Positions 1 through 10,308 of a DNA stretch of 64,000 bases are shown in pieces; position 1 is the first letter of the stretch; every line of letters starts with the position of its first letter. The notes beneath the pieces were generated by a model. It saw only the letters and a list, made by a program, of their open reading frames with translations. It was not told the origin of the DNA and ran no database searches. The stretch is from NCBI GenBank assembly GCA_016721605.1, contig JADKHS010000004.1:61229-125228 (forward strand), written 5' to 3'. The stretch is from Nitrosomonadales bacterium (GTDB lineage Bacteria; Pseudomonadota; Gammaproteobacteria; Burkholderiales; Gallionellaceae). A program made the position numbers and the translations under genes.

Positions 1-541
1 AGATTGGCGTCGGCTTCTGGTAAGTTTGGGGGAAGACCCCGATAGAGCCGGCCTGGTTGAAACACCGTCGCGCCTGGTCACTGCCTGGAAGCACTGGACT
101 TCCGGATATACCCAAGACCCGGCAGCGCTTCTGAAGGTGTTTGAGGATGGAGCGGAGGATTACAACGAGCTCATCGTGATACGAGGCATTCCCGTTTATA
201 GTCATTGCGAGCATCATCTGGCACCTTTCTTTGGCAAAGCCACGATCGGCTACGTTCCTAATGGGAAAATAGTGGGTTTATCTAAGCTGACGCGCTTGGT
301 TAATTGTTTTTCCCGGCGGTTACAGGTACAAGAACGGCTCACCATTCAAATTGCCAACGCCTTGATGACGCATCTGGAACCGAAAGCGGCGGGCGTGGTG
401 ATTCGCTGTCGGCACATGTGCATGGAAAGCCGTGGCATTAGCACCGAGGGAGAAGAAACTGTCACGTCAGCCATGCTCGGCGAACTTCAACCCAATCTGG
501 CATTGCGCACGGAATTTCTTGCTTTAGCGCGTGAGGCATAA
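1..541 (+). CDS. folE: GTP cyclohydrolase I, 5' end outside window
   Basis: Converts GTP to 7,8-dihydroneopterin triphosphate, the entry step to folate and pterins, in the cytoplasm. The frame is already open at the window edge (codons start at base 2) and reads DWRRLLVSLGEDPDRAGL, a typical internal FolE stretch, so the true start lies upstream and the TTG at 26 is not a start. Visible family marks are SHCEHHLAPF (zinc Cys and catalytic His) and RHMCMESRGI with the second zinc Cys. The C-terminal half is complete and ends at TAA 539-541. The next gene follows after 19 bases on the same strand, so the two are probably cotranscribed. Confidence 0.95.
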   Translation, partial: DWRRLLVSLGEDPDRAGLVETPSRLVTAWKHWTSGYTQDPAALLKVFEDGAEDYNELIVIRGIPVYSHCEHHLAPFFGKATIGYVPNGKIVGLSKLTRLVNCFSRRLQVQERLTIQIANALMTHLEPKAAGVVIRCRHMCMESRGISTEGEETVTSAMLGELQPNLALRTEFLALAREA

Positions 542-560
542 TTTTGAGTCCAAAATTAAA

Positions 561-1715
561 ATGAGTCTGCATCTCCCAATTTACCTGGACTATTCAGCCA
601 CTACGCCCATTGATCCGCGTGTTGCTGAGGCGATGATTCCCTATTTAACCGAAAAATTCGGTAACCCGGCAAGCCCCCATATCTATGGCCAGGTGGCGGA
701 AGAAGCGGTGGAACGGGCGCGTGAACAAGTGGCGGCACTGGTGAACGCCGACCCCAAAGAAATCATCTGGACTTCGGGTGCGACCGAGTCCAACAATCTG
801 GCACTGAAGGGCGCGGCACATTTCTACCAGAATAAAGGTAAGCACATTGTCACGATGAAAATCGAGCATAAGGCGGTACTTGATACCGTGTGCGAACTGG
901 AGCGACAAGGATTTTCTGCGACGTACCTCGATTCTGAACCGGATGGCTTACTCGATCTGGATAAATTAAAGGCGGCATTACGTCCTGATACCATCATCGT
1001 TTCGGTAATGTATGTCAACAACGAAATTGGAGTGATTCAGGACATCGCCGCGATCGGTGAAATATGCCGCGAGCGCGGCATCCTGTTCCATGTTGATGCG
1101 GCGCAGGCCACCGGAAAAATAGTGATCGATCTGTTGCGCTTGAAAGTTGACCTGATGTCATTTTCCGCACATAAAACTTATGGTCCAAAAGGTATAGGTG
1201 CGTTGTATGTGCGGCGTAAACCACGGGTGCGTCTGGAAGCGCAGATGCATGGTGGCGGGCATGAACGCGGTATGCGTTCAGGAACCCTGGCGACACACCA
1301 GATTGTTGGCATGGGCGAAGCGTTTCGCATAGCGCAAAAAGAAATGGCAACAGAAAACGAACGCATCCGCACGCTACGTGACAGCTTGTGGCACGGCCTA
1401 TTCAGCATAGGCGGCGTGTACCTGAACGGCGACCTTGAACAGCGTGTATCGCATACTTTGAATGTTAGTTTCGACAATGTAGATGGTGACTCGCTGACCA
1501 AGGCGATTGCCGATATTGCGGTATCCAGCGGGTCTGCCTGTACTTCGGCAAGCCTGGAGCCGTCTTATGTGCTACGTGGTTTGGGACGCAGCGATGCATT
1601 GGCACGCAGCTCGATTCGCTTCACTGTGGGGCGCTTTACCACAGAGGAGGAAGTAAATTTCACGATAGGGCTGTTGAAAAATACAATCAGTAAGTTGCGC
1701 GATGAAAATTTATAA
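561..1715 (+). CDS. iscS: IscS-like cysteine desulfurase lacking the C-terminal tail
   Basis: PLP-dependent cysteine desulfurase that mobilises sulfur from cysteine for Fe-S clusters and thiolation. The ATG at 561 (MSLHLPIYLDYSATTP) matches the family N-terminus; an in-frame GTG at 531 would overlap folE and adds no conserved sequence. The PLP lysine lies in SFSAHKTYGPKG and the catalytic loop Cys in SSGSACTSASLEPSY, both intact. Sequence is close to housekeeping IscS throughout, but it ends at KLRDENL, about 20 residues before the usual IscS end, so the tail that contacts IscU is absent. No iscU, iscA or iscR is adjacent. The last 14 bases overlap dsbB. The gene is full and unbroken; the symbol reflects similarity, not operon context. 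Confidence 0.9.
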   Translation: MSLHLPIYLDYSATTPIDPRVAEAMIPYLTEKFGNPASPHIYGQVAEEAVERAREQVAALVNADPKEIIWTSGATESNNLALKGAAHFYQNKGKHIVTMKIEHKAVLDTVCELERQGFSATYLDSEPDGLLDLDKLKAALRPDTIIVSVMYVNNEIGVIQDIAAIGEICRERGILFHVDAAQATGKIVIDLLRLKVDLMSFSAHKTYGPKGIGALYVRRKPRVRLEAQMHGGGHERGMRSGTLATHQIVGMGEAFRIAQKEMATENERIRTLRDSLWHGLFSIGGVYLNGDLEQRVSHTLNVSFDNVDGDSLTKAIADIAVSSGSACTSASLEPSYVLRGLGRSDALARSSIRFTVGRFTTEEEVNFTIGLLKNTISKLRDENL

Positions 1716-2214
1716 TCTGTGGCGCACCCTTTCAAACCGCTGGCTATATCTGGCCGGGACGTTGGTCATCGCCGGGGCGTTTGGTACAGCGCTCTACCTG
1801 CAATATGTCCTGCATCAGGAGCCTTGTCCTTTATGCATGATCCAGCGCGTCATCTTCATTGCTATGTTAGTTCTGTTTGCTATTGCCACGCTGCATAACC
1901 CTAAACGCAGTGGTACGAAAGTGTATGGCGCATTGATAGTTTTATTGGCGGTGAGTGGTGTGAGTACGGCTAGTCGCCATATATGGCTTCAGCATTTGCC
2001 CAAAGACCAAGTACCTGCCTGCGGCCCAGGCCTGGAGTACATGCTGGGAAACTTCCCTATGGCAGAAGTGTGGCAGGAGCTTATGCACGGTTCCGGTGAA
2101 TGTGCCGCTAAAGGCTGGACATTTCTTAGTCTGGGTATCCCGGAATGGTCTCTATTTTTGTATGTGCTCTTGGGTGCGTGGGCGGTGATGATCACACTTA
2201 GAAAGCCTATCTAA
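1702..2214 (+). CDS. dsbB: Disulfide bond formation protein B
   Basis: Inner-membrane quinone-linked oxidase that reoxidises DsbA. The 170-residue protein has four hydrophobic spans (about residues 12-32, 42-62, 70-87, 143-163). The first periplasmic loop carries EPCPLCMIQR (CxxC), and the second loop has the paired cysteines in PACGPGLEY and GSGECAAKG, the complete DsbB redox set. The start codon lies inside the end of the desulfurase gene, indicating translational coupling. Length and topology fit the family. Confidence 0.95.
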   Translation: MKIYNLWRTLSNRWLYLAGTLVIAGAFGTALYLQYVLHQEPCPLCMIQRVIFIAMLVLFAIATLHNPKRSGTKVYGALIVLLAVSGVSTASRHIWLQHLPKDQVPACGPGLEYMLGNFPMAEVWQELMHGSGECAAKGWTFLSLGIPEWSLFLYVLLGAWAVMITLRKPI

Positions 2215-2302
2215 CGCCTTCTGCCAATAATACTGATGCTAAGTATCTGCTAGTGTTTTTTAAATTTTTAACTTTTTTCAAGACAAACCAAAGGAACCAA
2301 AA

Positions 2303-2785
2303 ATGTCAAAACAATGGGCAACACCCCCGGCAATACTGATTGACCCTAATAAAAAATACACAGCTACCGTGGCAACTGAGCGCGGGAACATTGTGATCGA
2401 ACTTTACCCGCAACATGCCCCCAAGACCGTGAACAACTTTGTTTTTCTGGCGCGTGAGGGTTTCTACGATGGCCTCAACTTCCACCGCGTGATCAGGGAT
2501 TTTATGATTCAGGGCGGCGACCCCACGGGTAGCGGACGAGGCGGGCCAGGCTACAAATTTGAAGATGAAACCAGTGGCAATCCGCTCAAACATGGCACCG
2601 GATATCTCTCCATGGCCAACTCCGGTCCCAACAGCAATGGTAGCCAATTCTTTATTACCCACAGTCCCCAGAACCATTTGGATGGCAAGCACACGGTTTT
2701 TGGCAAAGTTACCGAAGGCATGGATGTGGTCAATGCCATTAGTCAAGGCGATGTGATGACCAAGGTGGAGATTAGCGAAGCGTAA
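2303..2785 (+). CDS. ppiB: Peptidyl-prolyl cis-trans isomerase, cyclophilin type
   Basis: Cyclophilin that speeds proline isomerisation during folding. Key motifs are NFHRVIRDFMIQGGDPTG (catalytic Arg and the FMIQGGD strand), GPNSNGSQFFIT and LDGKHTVFGKV, all canonical. No signal peptide is visible, so it is a cytoplasmic PpiB-type enzyme of 160 residues, with a short N-terminal extension before the KYTATVATERG strand. A Shine-Dalgarno-like AAAGGAACC sits just upstream of the ATG. The gene is monocistronic as far as visible; decayed sequence follows. Confidence 0.95.
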   Translation: MSKQWATPPAILIDPNKKYTATVATERGNIVIELYPQHAPKTVNNFVFLAREGFYDGLNFHRVIRDFMIQGGDPTGSGRGGPGYKFEDETSGNPLKHGTGYLSMANSGPNSNGSQFFITHSPQNHLDGKHTVFGKVTEGMDVVNAISQGDVMTKVEISEA

Positions 2786-2955
2786 AGTGCGGGAGGAGCC
2801 GACGGGGAATTGAAACTTGGTTACTTGATGCCAATTCAATTCTTATCGTGGGAATGGACGAAATGCAGAATCTGTCACGGTTTTGACGATAACAATCGGA
2901 TTGCCGAGGGAATGTGGGACGAAGTGTGTTCGACTTGTACGGTTAAACTTCCCTA

Positions 2956-3205
2956 TCAACAGCAGCAATGCACACGCAGCCAATACCAGATCAAGGTACC
3001 ACAACGCATTACGTCAGCTCTCCATGACTGAGCATCCCAAGTGAAGACCGACACTTGCTGCGGCAATTGGCGCAACATCCCATCCGCACACGAGCCCGTC
3101 ACCAACAGATCGATGTCGTAGTCGGGCACAAGTCGCTGTATATGCCGCAGCGCCAAAAACGCCGCACCACCGGCCACAAACTCTTGCGCCAGGAATAAAA
3201 TTCAA
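2956..3205 (-). pseudogene. Possible glycosyltransferase N-terminal fragment
   Basis: On the minus strand an open stretch without a credible start reads LFLAQEFVAGGAAFLAL, then RHIQRLVPDYDIDLLVTG. This resembles the N-terminal Rossmann region of GT4-type glycosyltransferases (Gly-rich loop, then a DVDLL-like strand). It loses similarity after about 45 residues and ends in low-complexity sequence. The flanking 3300-3500 region has further short minus-strand coding-like pieces, for example KRIEMSDFARFVKLEHNG and LLEHGLYVMWDRIL, separated by stops. I read it as a decayed gene; the family call is tentative. Confidence 0.35.
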
Positions 3206-3889
3206 TGCCGAATTAGCGTATTAACCACCATTTTCATAATCCACAGCGCATCTTGAAGCGCCGTTCATTGAATAGATCGCGCAGGCTGGCGCGCTAGCAT
3301 GGCGGATACCAGACCGACTGCTTTGTCCGGCCGACCTGGTTAAGAATTCGATCCCACATCACGTACAAACCATGTTCGAGCAAAAACCTGCTGTTAATTT
3401 GCTTCGGCGCACAGGTTGCCCGCGCCATCGCGCCTGATAAAATGACCATTATGTTCCAGTTTCACGAACCTGGCGAAATCGCTCATTTCAATTCGCTTGA
3501 GGGTGGCTAACGCACAGATGAACGGTACTGAACTGTGCAGCACGATGGCGTCAGAGCCTGTGAAAAAATCAAAAGCACACCCTAAGTCTGATAGCGATTT
3601 TGCTGGCAGTAGTTCCCTTTAGGATGCGCCGAAGAAAAATTTGATTATTTCTCAGCCTCTCAGTGCGTGAACAAAATAGCTTGTTGCCAGCCGATGCCCA
3701 GAAAAATTCAGTGAGTCGACACCGGGTAATGCCGACAACCGACTAACCGGGGATGAAACCGTTTATCACAGTAAGCCTTAATATTATTGCTTTGCTAAAT
3801 TGACAGTTCAACGAGTAAGGTTAGATTGTGATCGCGAAGCGAGCCACAATCTGGACCGTTTGTTGGGCCGCTCATACACGGACTTCCGG
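3206..3889. other. Gene-poor, probably decayed segment
   Basis: No intact gene is visible on either strand. The left part (about 3300-3500, minus strand) has short coding-like fragments broken by stops, consistent with continued decay of the neighbouring remnant. The right part holds an inverted repeat at 3823-3852 just beyond the end of the zinc-hydrolase gene. Confidence 0.4.
3823..3852. repeat. Inverted repeat downstream of the zinc-hydrolase gene
   Basis: AGATTGTG and CACAATCT form an 8-bp arm pair enclosing a second TCGC/GCGA stem with a GAA loop. It lies about 40 bases past the stop of the minus-strand operon. No strong T-run follows, so it could be a weak terminator or a REP-type element. 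Confidence 0.45.
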
Positions 3890-5981
3890 TTAAAATAAAA
3901 CCTGTACGGCAGTCGGGGGCGCCGCTCCATCCGTGCGGGGAGCAACTACGTTAGCGCGATCATCGGGCGCGCCAGGCGCGCTATCATCGCCAATGAAAAC
4001 GCAACTATAGTGTTCCCAGCCGTAGGAGCCGCGCCAGAATGTGATCGTGGAATGGTTGAAGGTACTGGCAGTCAGGTCACGTTGAGTTTTTACCGGCTTG
4101 ATCGCAGCGGAGGCAGGCTGACATATCTGTATCTTATCGGCAATCGAGGCTGCTGTGCCCACATCCGTTAACAACACAACGCGCGTATAACTCCGCACCG
4201 GTAAAGCGCTCACTGTATACAGTGGTATAGCGCTACCACCAGCGATCCATTCTTGGTTAAGCGTAATCGGCTGAAAACAATCCGGGGCCAACGTCGGGGG
4301 CGAGCTTGCAATGACGCAGTCAGTTGGTTTTACCAGTGCCAGCAAACTCGGATTAGCGTTAACTTGTGGGCGGGTATAGACATGGCCGGCGATCTGAATG
4401 TAATCACTGTCGTTGTGATAGGAAAAGTAAGTGGGCTCGGAAATATCCTTGGTGGCCACCACCACCGCGTCAACCTCGCTCCCCAGCTTACCCCGGTAAA
4501 CCACCTGGATATAAAGATCGGTCGCATTTTTTGGAATAGAATTCGCGCTAAAATTGAACGTGAATTGAGTCGGGCTGTTGCCGAGCGTGACATCTGCTAT
4601 CGGTTCGGACACGACGATTTCTTCATCCTTGTTGCGGCAATTTAGATCGCCGTTCAAGTTCAATGCATCGGAAAGGTCATTTAGATAACACGTGTTACGA
4701 TGAAATTTGGCGACGGCTACCAACGTCCCACCGGCCATGTTTTCACCTGGAGGGCTAGCATTGGTTAATCCTAGCTTGACCTTCGAGAACCCGGTTGCCG
4801 TGCCATCGATGAGGCTATACACGCCATCGGGTGGTAAGCTGATTTGCATCTTGCCACGGAAGAAATAGTTGATCAGGCCGGCGGAATAGCCTACAGCGCG
4901 GGGAATCAGCAAACTTTGCGCGGTATGAAAATTGAAACGGTTGAGCGAAAAAATCTCCTTGCTCCGCATCGTTTCAAATCTTGGTCGAAAATCGATTGGG
5001 TGCTGGTGCGTGAATTGACCCGGGTTCCAGCAGTAGTGCGGTAGTTGTCAGTCACGGTACTGCTGTACATGGTCATCACCCCACCTGCCGGAGGGCATGC
5101 TGCGTATCCCAGGGTTGCATCTTCTCCGCACAGCGTGGCAATGTCGGTATTGAGCGCCGTGGAACCGCCGAGAGCAGGCTGCGTAAATACTGTTTTGTCG
5201 AAATTCGTACCCTTGCTCACGAATCCTCTATTTGTGTACTCAGCAATACCTTTCCCCGCATTGTCGTTTACGGTAGTGGTCCAGAAGTTGCGCACCGTGT
5301 TAAAAGATGCTGTGTCGGCGCTTGAATATACGGGGTCATAACCCCCAAAAGGGAGGGTGGCTTCTTCCTTGGCGGTAAAACTCTCATAAAGACTCGGGCT
5401 ATACGCCCCGAACACCTTACACAGATCAATATCGCAATGCTGATCGTCGCGCACATGTTGCGGCTGAGCCATATCTTCCAAATGATGAATCACATGTCCC
5501 AGAGACTCGAACATCATGCCAAATTGCTTCTGCCGGAACGCATAGCTATTGAGGGGGTTGGCCGTGGCCTGCCATAGATATTCCCGTGCCTGCTGGAAAG
5601 AAAACTTCACTGAACTCGAATCGTCGGGAGCGCTATCCGCCCAGTCCGGCGAATCCGACCAAATAGATAGTTGAGTATGCCCGCATTTGTTAGCGGATTA
5701 AAAAAATGATGCAATGAGCGGGTGTTATCATCTTCATCGATGGCACCTTTTTCAAACAGCTCCAAAATTGTCGCCGGTGGTGCGAATAAGGCGGAGGTGG
5801 AGAACGTGGGATCAGTTGCGTACGGCGATAAGCCCAGCTGGCTCATTACCGTGGGATCCTTGTTGATATCCGAAACTTCAACCGCATTTTTTGACATTTC
5901 CTTGTGCGTACTTTGTTGGTACGCAACGGCCGGAGGTGCACTAATCAGCGACGCGACTAAAAGTAACAAGCGTAGTTTCAT
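3890..5981 (-). CDS. Secreted phospholipase C/P1-nuclease-like zinc hydrolase (frameshifted)
   Basis: Reading from ATG 5981, a signal peptide (MKLRLLLLVASLISAPPAVA) is followed by YQQSTHKEMS, SLHHFFNPL and GHVIHHLEDMAQPQHVRDD. The last is the His/Asp-rich motif of zinc-dependent phospholipase C and S1/P1 nucleases. The roughly 350-residue C-terminal half is unrecognised, beta-rich and probably exported with the rest. The frame breaks near 5610 and near 4940; flanking pieces continue in sequence, so the intact product would be about 690 residues. The start overlaps the stop of the upstream gene as ATGA, so it is the third gene of a coupled operon. Substrate cannot be told; hydrolase class is inferred from the motif only. 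Confidence 0.6.
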
Positions 5982-6688
5982 TTCAGATAGTCCTTTAACC
6001 ATTCTTCTGCCGAACCGCATTCGACTTGCTGAATGCTACCCAGGTTTGGTAGGGCGCTGTAAATAAGCTTTTCGCGGAACGACCTTTTTATTTTTATGAC
6101 CGTCCCCAACATCCGCGGAATGCGCTTCCAGTCGCAAGTGTCATTGCGCCAATTCCTGGCAAAATCCAAAGGCACGCTCAACTTACCGACCTGATCCGCA
6201 TATGCTTTCAGATCACCCTCAAACTTCTTAAGTTTGATCGTCGTGCCGTTGACTTCTGAACTACGGGTGGAACTAGCTGAGTAATCGAAGGTACTCGGGT
6301 GGCCATTCGAAATACTCCAGGACGTAGCCTTCCTGAAGAAGATGAGATGCGGATCACGATCTCCTAGCGCCGCCAACGGCGGTACCGGCAACGGCCACCA
6401 CGCGGGAAAGTGGAAACGTCCATTCGCATCGGTCACCGTTTCCATGATCTGTAATTGAAATGGTCCGCGCGGGTCATTTCCAAAAGGCATGATCGGAACA
6501 AAGGTTGGCACCACACGCCCCACCTCCCAATGCGCGACGATGATCACTCCTTCCAGGGGTTGATTGGTTTTAGCATCCACGACCTGCGCGTCGATCGCCT
6601 CGGCTGAGTAAACCGTGGCGTGGACTGGCACACAGGCAGTAAGACAGACGCCAAGCAAACAGAAGAAGTTATGTTGTGTCATTGTCAT
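5978..6688 (-). CDS. Secreted carboxypeptidase-regulatory-like domain protein
   Basis: Intact 236-residue protein beginning MTMTQHNFFCLLGVCLTAC, a signal-peptide-like segment with cysteines that might be lipidated. Residues about 30-120 read as a transthyretin-like fold: IDAQVVDAKTNQPLEGV, then VTDANGRFHFPAW, the usual pattern of carboxypeptidase regulatory-like and Cna-B-like domains. The remainder is unrecognised. ATG 6688 overlaps the TGA of the upstream propeller gene and its own TGA overlaps the next ATG, so it is tightly coupled in the middle of a three-gene secreted operon. No catalytic motif is visible; a binding or scaffold role is inference. Confidence 0.6.
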   Translation of the reverse strand: MTMTQHNFFCLLGVCLTACVPVHATVYSAEAIDAQVVDAKTNQPLEGVIIVAHWEVGRVVPTFVPIMPFGNDPRGPFQLQIMETVTDANGRFHFPAWWPLPVPPLAALGDRDPHLIFFRKATSWSISNGHPSTFDYSASSTRSSEVNGTTIKLKKFEGDLKAYADQVGKLSVPLDFARNWRNDTCDWKRIPRMLGTVIKIKRSFREKLIYSALPNLGSIQQVECGSAEEWLKDYLK

Positions 6689-9600
6689 CCCTTCATGGTA
6701 TCGATGCGCACACCGTCGTTGTCAAGCAGGAAGTAGATGAGGTATATATCCGGTTCACGCCGTGGATGGTCCGGTTGACCGCATATTCACCAATATTTGG
6801 GTAAACCTGCAATCGTTGCAGTGGCGAATAAGACGCGATGATCAGTGGCATGGACGGCAGCAACGCATCGAACACAGGCCCATACTTGGCTTGCGCATTG
6901 GCATTCAGGTAGGTCAACGCTTTCGCCTTGTCGCCGGCGATCAAGGCATTATTCATCCCCGTCCACACCGCGTTAAAGAGATTATCCATCTGCACCGGAT
7001 CCCACACCGTAATCGCCACTGTTTGACTGTGGCTTTCCAGCGCATCGGTAGCCATCACATTAACGATATAAGTGCCGGGCACAGGATAGCTGCTTAACGC
7101 TCCCATTCAGGCGTTTGCGGTAATCGAATCTCGACACCGCCATTGCCACCCGGGCCGACGTCGATGGTTTCAATGGGACTACCGTTTGGCCTGTCACGGC
7201 AAGATTGACGCTGAGCGGTGCCGCACCCGTATAAGCATCGGCCGTGACCTGAAGCGGATTGATGCCCGTACTATTCACGCTACGCTTTTGCGTCGCCGCC
7301 GTTCCATCCGCCAAAGTGTAAATCACCGTCAAGGTATTCGCCCCCGGCTGCAAAGACACGTTGTTGGCGTAGAACTTTCCATTATCGACATTGGCCACCA
7401 CGCCATTGACGGTCACCCCGGTATTGATTGGGTCCAGGAGCGTGCCGCTGACCAGGATGCTATCGCCGTTGATACTGGCACCATCGGCGGGGCTGGCGAT
7501 GGTCAGCGTGGGTGTGGTGCTCGTGACCGTCACCGCTGCGCTCGCGGTCGAGTTGTCCGGCGCGGTGACGGTCACTGTTAGTGTGTTGCTGCCATAGATA
7601 AGCGGCACATTCACCGCGGTGTGGTGTTACCGGTTATTGTTGCCGCCACGCCGTTGACCGAGACCGTCGCACCGGTCGAAGGGAACGTGCCGCTCACGGT
7701 GACCGAACTGGCCGCAATCGTCGCGTTGGCCACAGGAGCGGTAATATTGATGCTCTGCAGTGTGCCAATCACCGCCACGGCGGTACTCACCGTCGTCGCG
7801 CCGGTATCGAGAGTGGCCGTCAGCGTATTTGCGCCATAGCGTACTGGAACCGTGGCGCTAAAGGTGTGTTGGCGTTTTGCCGCCACGCCATTGACCGTAA
7901 TGCTCGTATTCGATGGCCCATTGAACGTACCGCTCACCGTGACAGTCGCGGTGTTGAGCGTTGCATTGGCCGTTGGGCTGGCAATGGCAATCGAGGGGGC
8001 CGAGCTAGTGACATTCACCGTTTGCGTGGCACTGAGGCGAATGACTGTGACGGCGGCGGCTGTGGTGGCGGTGGCTACCAGCGTATTATTGCCGAAGACT
8101 AACGGTACCGATGCGGAGAAATTGTTGCCGCTAAGCGTGGCCGTGACACCATTCACCGTGACCGCCGCCACCAAGCCGGTAAACGTGCCCGTGACCAGCG
8201 CGCTATTACCTGTAAACGTTGCGCCATTAAGCGGTGCGGTGATCGCGATACTCGGGGCGTAACTGAAGACGTTGAGTTGCTGGGTTTGAACTTTGCCATC
8301 GTCCGCGCGGGTACCTGTCACCAGCAGGGTATTGGTACCGGAGACCAGCGGTACGTTAGCCGCCGTGAAATTGACGCCGTTCATACTGGCCGCTATGCCA
8401 TTGACGCTCACACCCGCATTGCTCGCGCCGCTAAAATGCCCCGACACCGTCACCTGATTACCATAGATCGGATCATTGTTTTGAGGGGAGCTGACATGAA
8501 GGGTAAAAGGGGTATAGGTAAGGCTCAGACTGGTATTTGTGTTATTTCCGGCCAAGTCTGCGGCGCTGAGATTTATGTTATTGAGTCCCGGCTCCAGGGT
8601 GGTCGGAAAAGTGAAATTCGGTCCCCTCTGGTTACTAAAAAAAATCCCAACTGCACACTAGAAAATAGATGTTAGCGGTGGGATCGTCGATGCTACCGCC
8701 CACTGTGACGGCGGGATTCAGATAAACGCCGCCGCTCGCCGGCGTAAGCGTCAGAAAATTTGGCGCGATGGTGTCGACGGTGAAGGCCGCTGTCAGCGGT
8801 GCAGTGAAGCGGCCAAACCGGTCTTGAACCTGTGCGTTGAGGCTGTTGGCGCCCTCCGGTAAACGGCTAGCCGGGGTGTAGCTTGCCGAACCCCCGGATT
8901 GCCCTCTAACCGAGGACGTCGGACTGAAGGTGGTTAAGCTGCCAATCGGCTGGTTGTTGAGCTGGGCATTCAGGCCGAAGGTGCTGAAGTAATTGTTCGA
9001 CACTTGGCAAGGGTTGCCATTGCATTGCGTACCATAACTAAAAATGAAAGTCGGTACCGGGTTGTTGAGGAAGCCGCTCCCCGGCGCGTCTAAAGAAAGC
9101 GTCGGCTGCGGCAGGCTGATGAAACTGCCAAACGCATAGGGGCGGGTGCCGACCGTGACTGTATTAGTGATGGTATTGCTGGCCGCATCGATGACGAATA
9201 CGACACCGGTGGAGTAGGACGCAACATACACCCAATTGCCATCGGGATGTACCGAAACGCCGCTCGGAGCAACCCCGCTTGGCAAAGGAATGTTGGTGAG
9301 CACCGTATTGCTGGCCGCATCGATCACCGATACCGAGGTGATCGATGTACTGCCGTTGTAGTTGGAGACATACACCCGGCTAGCGTCCGGGGTCACCGCC
9401 GCACTTACCGGCCGCACGCCCACGGGAATCGTCGCTGTTACGGCCTTACGCGCGGTATCTACAACGTACACGGCGTTACTGCTCCAGCCCGTGACATAGA
9501 GTTTGCTGCTATCCAAGGTCTGCGCCAACCCGAAGGGATTGCTGTTGGCGGGCAGTGGAATGGTCGCGGCCACGCTATTCAGGGTGGCGTCGATCACGGT

Positions 9601-10129
9601 GATGTCGTTGGTCGCATAGTTCGCGACATACACCTGCTTGTTGTCCCGGCTGACCACGACGCCATGCGGACGCTGGCCCACCGGAATCGTCGCCGTCACG
9701 GTATTGCTTGCGGTGTCGATCACCGAGACATTGTTGCTGTAATAGGCCACGACATATACATGTCGGCCATCGGGAGAAATCGCCAAACCGTAGGGGCGGG
9801 TCGCGATCGGTACGGTAGCCAGTACGCTATTGGTGGCAGCGTCGATCACCGAGACGCTGCTGCCCACGTAGTTGGCCACATACACCCGGGTGGCGTCGGG
9901 CGAGACGGTTACGCCATAGGGGCCATAGCCGACGGCGATGATCGCCAGCACAGTACCATTCGCGGTGTCGATGACCGAGACGTTGTTGCTACCGTAATTG
10001 GTGATGTAGGGCGTAGGGCCGCTGGTGTTCGATTTGGAATGGTGCGAACCGCTTGCGCTTGCTCGGCGCAGGCAATAACCCCGCGCAGCCAAGTAACATG
10101 ATCCAAATAAAACGCTTGATAATGCCCAT
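6685..10129 (-). CDS. Large secreted YVTN beta-propeller/Ig-repeat protein (frameshifted)
   Basis: The best start is ATG 10129 (MGIIKRFIWIMLLGCAG, signal peptide). Seven or so YVTN propeller blades follow (about 10020-9100), each of the form VSVIDxxxNxV-ATIPVG-PYGV-VSPDG-RVYVANY. Then come about six Ig-like repeats of some 90 residues with the refrain VTVNGVxA, ending in a PKD-like section and a C-terminal alpha/beta tail. The frame breaks near 10070, at the eight-A run 8637-8644 (seven would restore frame), near 7613, near 7110 and near 6740, ending DNDGVRIDTMKG at 6685. Sequence continues across every break, implying a product of about 1,150 residues. First gene of the secreted operon; likely an extracellular adhesion or binding protein. 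Confidence 0.65.
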
Positions 10130-10240
10130 GGATACCCCGACGGAGAAATTTAAGGGGAGTGGGCGGAACACGGAGGCCGATAACAAACCATCAGTCGCTA
10201 CGCTCAGCGTCGCGCCCTCTCCCCTGGACGAACACGCGCT

Positions 10241-10290
10241 GGTTATTCAGGAGACTGTCATTAACAGTAATGACCTCAAGGATAATAACC
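10241..10290. promoter_or_regulatory. Concentric two-block dyad in a divergent control region
   Basis: GGTTATT (10241-10247) pairs with AATAACC (10284-10290), and GTCATTA (10257-10263) with TAATGAC (10268-10274). Both pairs share the same centre at 10265.5, with nine unpaired bases between the blocks on each side. It lies between the minus-strand propeller operon and the plus-strand PEP-CTERM gene. This looks like an operator for a multimeric regulator or a cruciform; the function is inference. Confidence 0.45.
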
Positions 10291-10308
10291 CGTAATTATT
10301 ATATTAGA

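Noticed and set aside
2810..3031. 73-codon plus-strand frame with two CxxC pairs after ppiB
   Set aside because: The cysteines suggested a zinc ribbon, but spacing and the rest are unlike known small zinc proteins and the end overlaps the decayed minus-strand remnant.
7186..8262. Several plus-strand open frames opposite the Ig repeats
   Set aside because: Repetitive shadow frames of the minus-strand repeat protein.
9247..10101. 284-codon plus-strand open frame across the propeller gene
   Set aside because: It is antisense to the YVTN repeats and its His/Arg/Gly-rich repetitive translation follows the repeat period of the real gene; no independent features.
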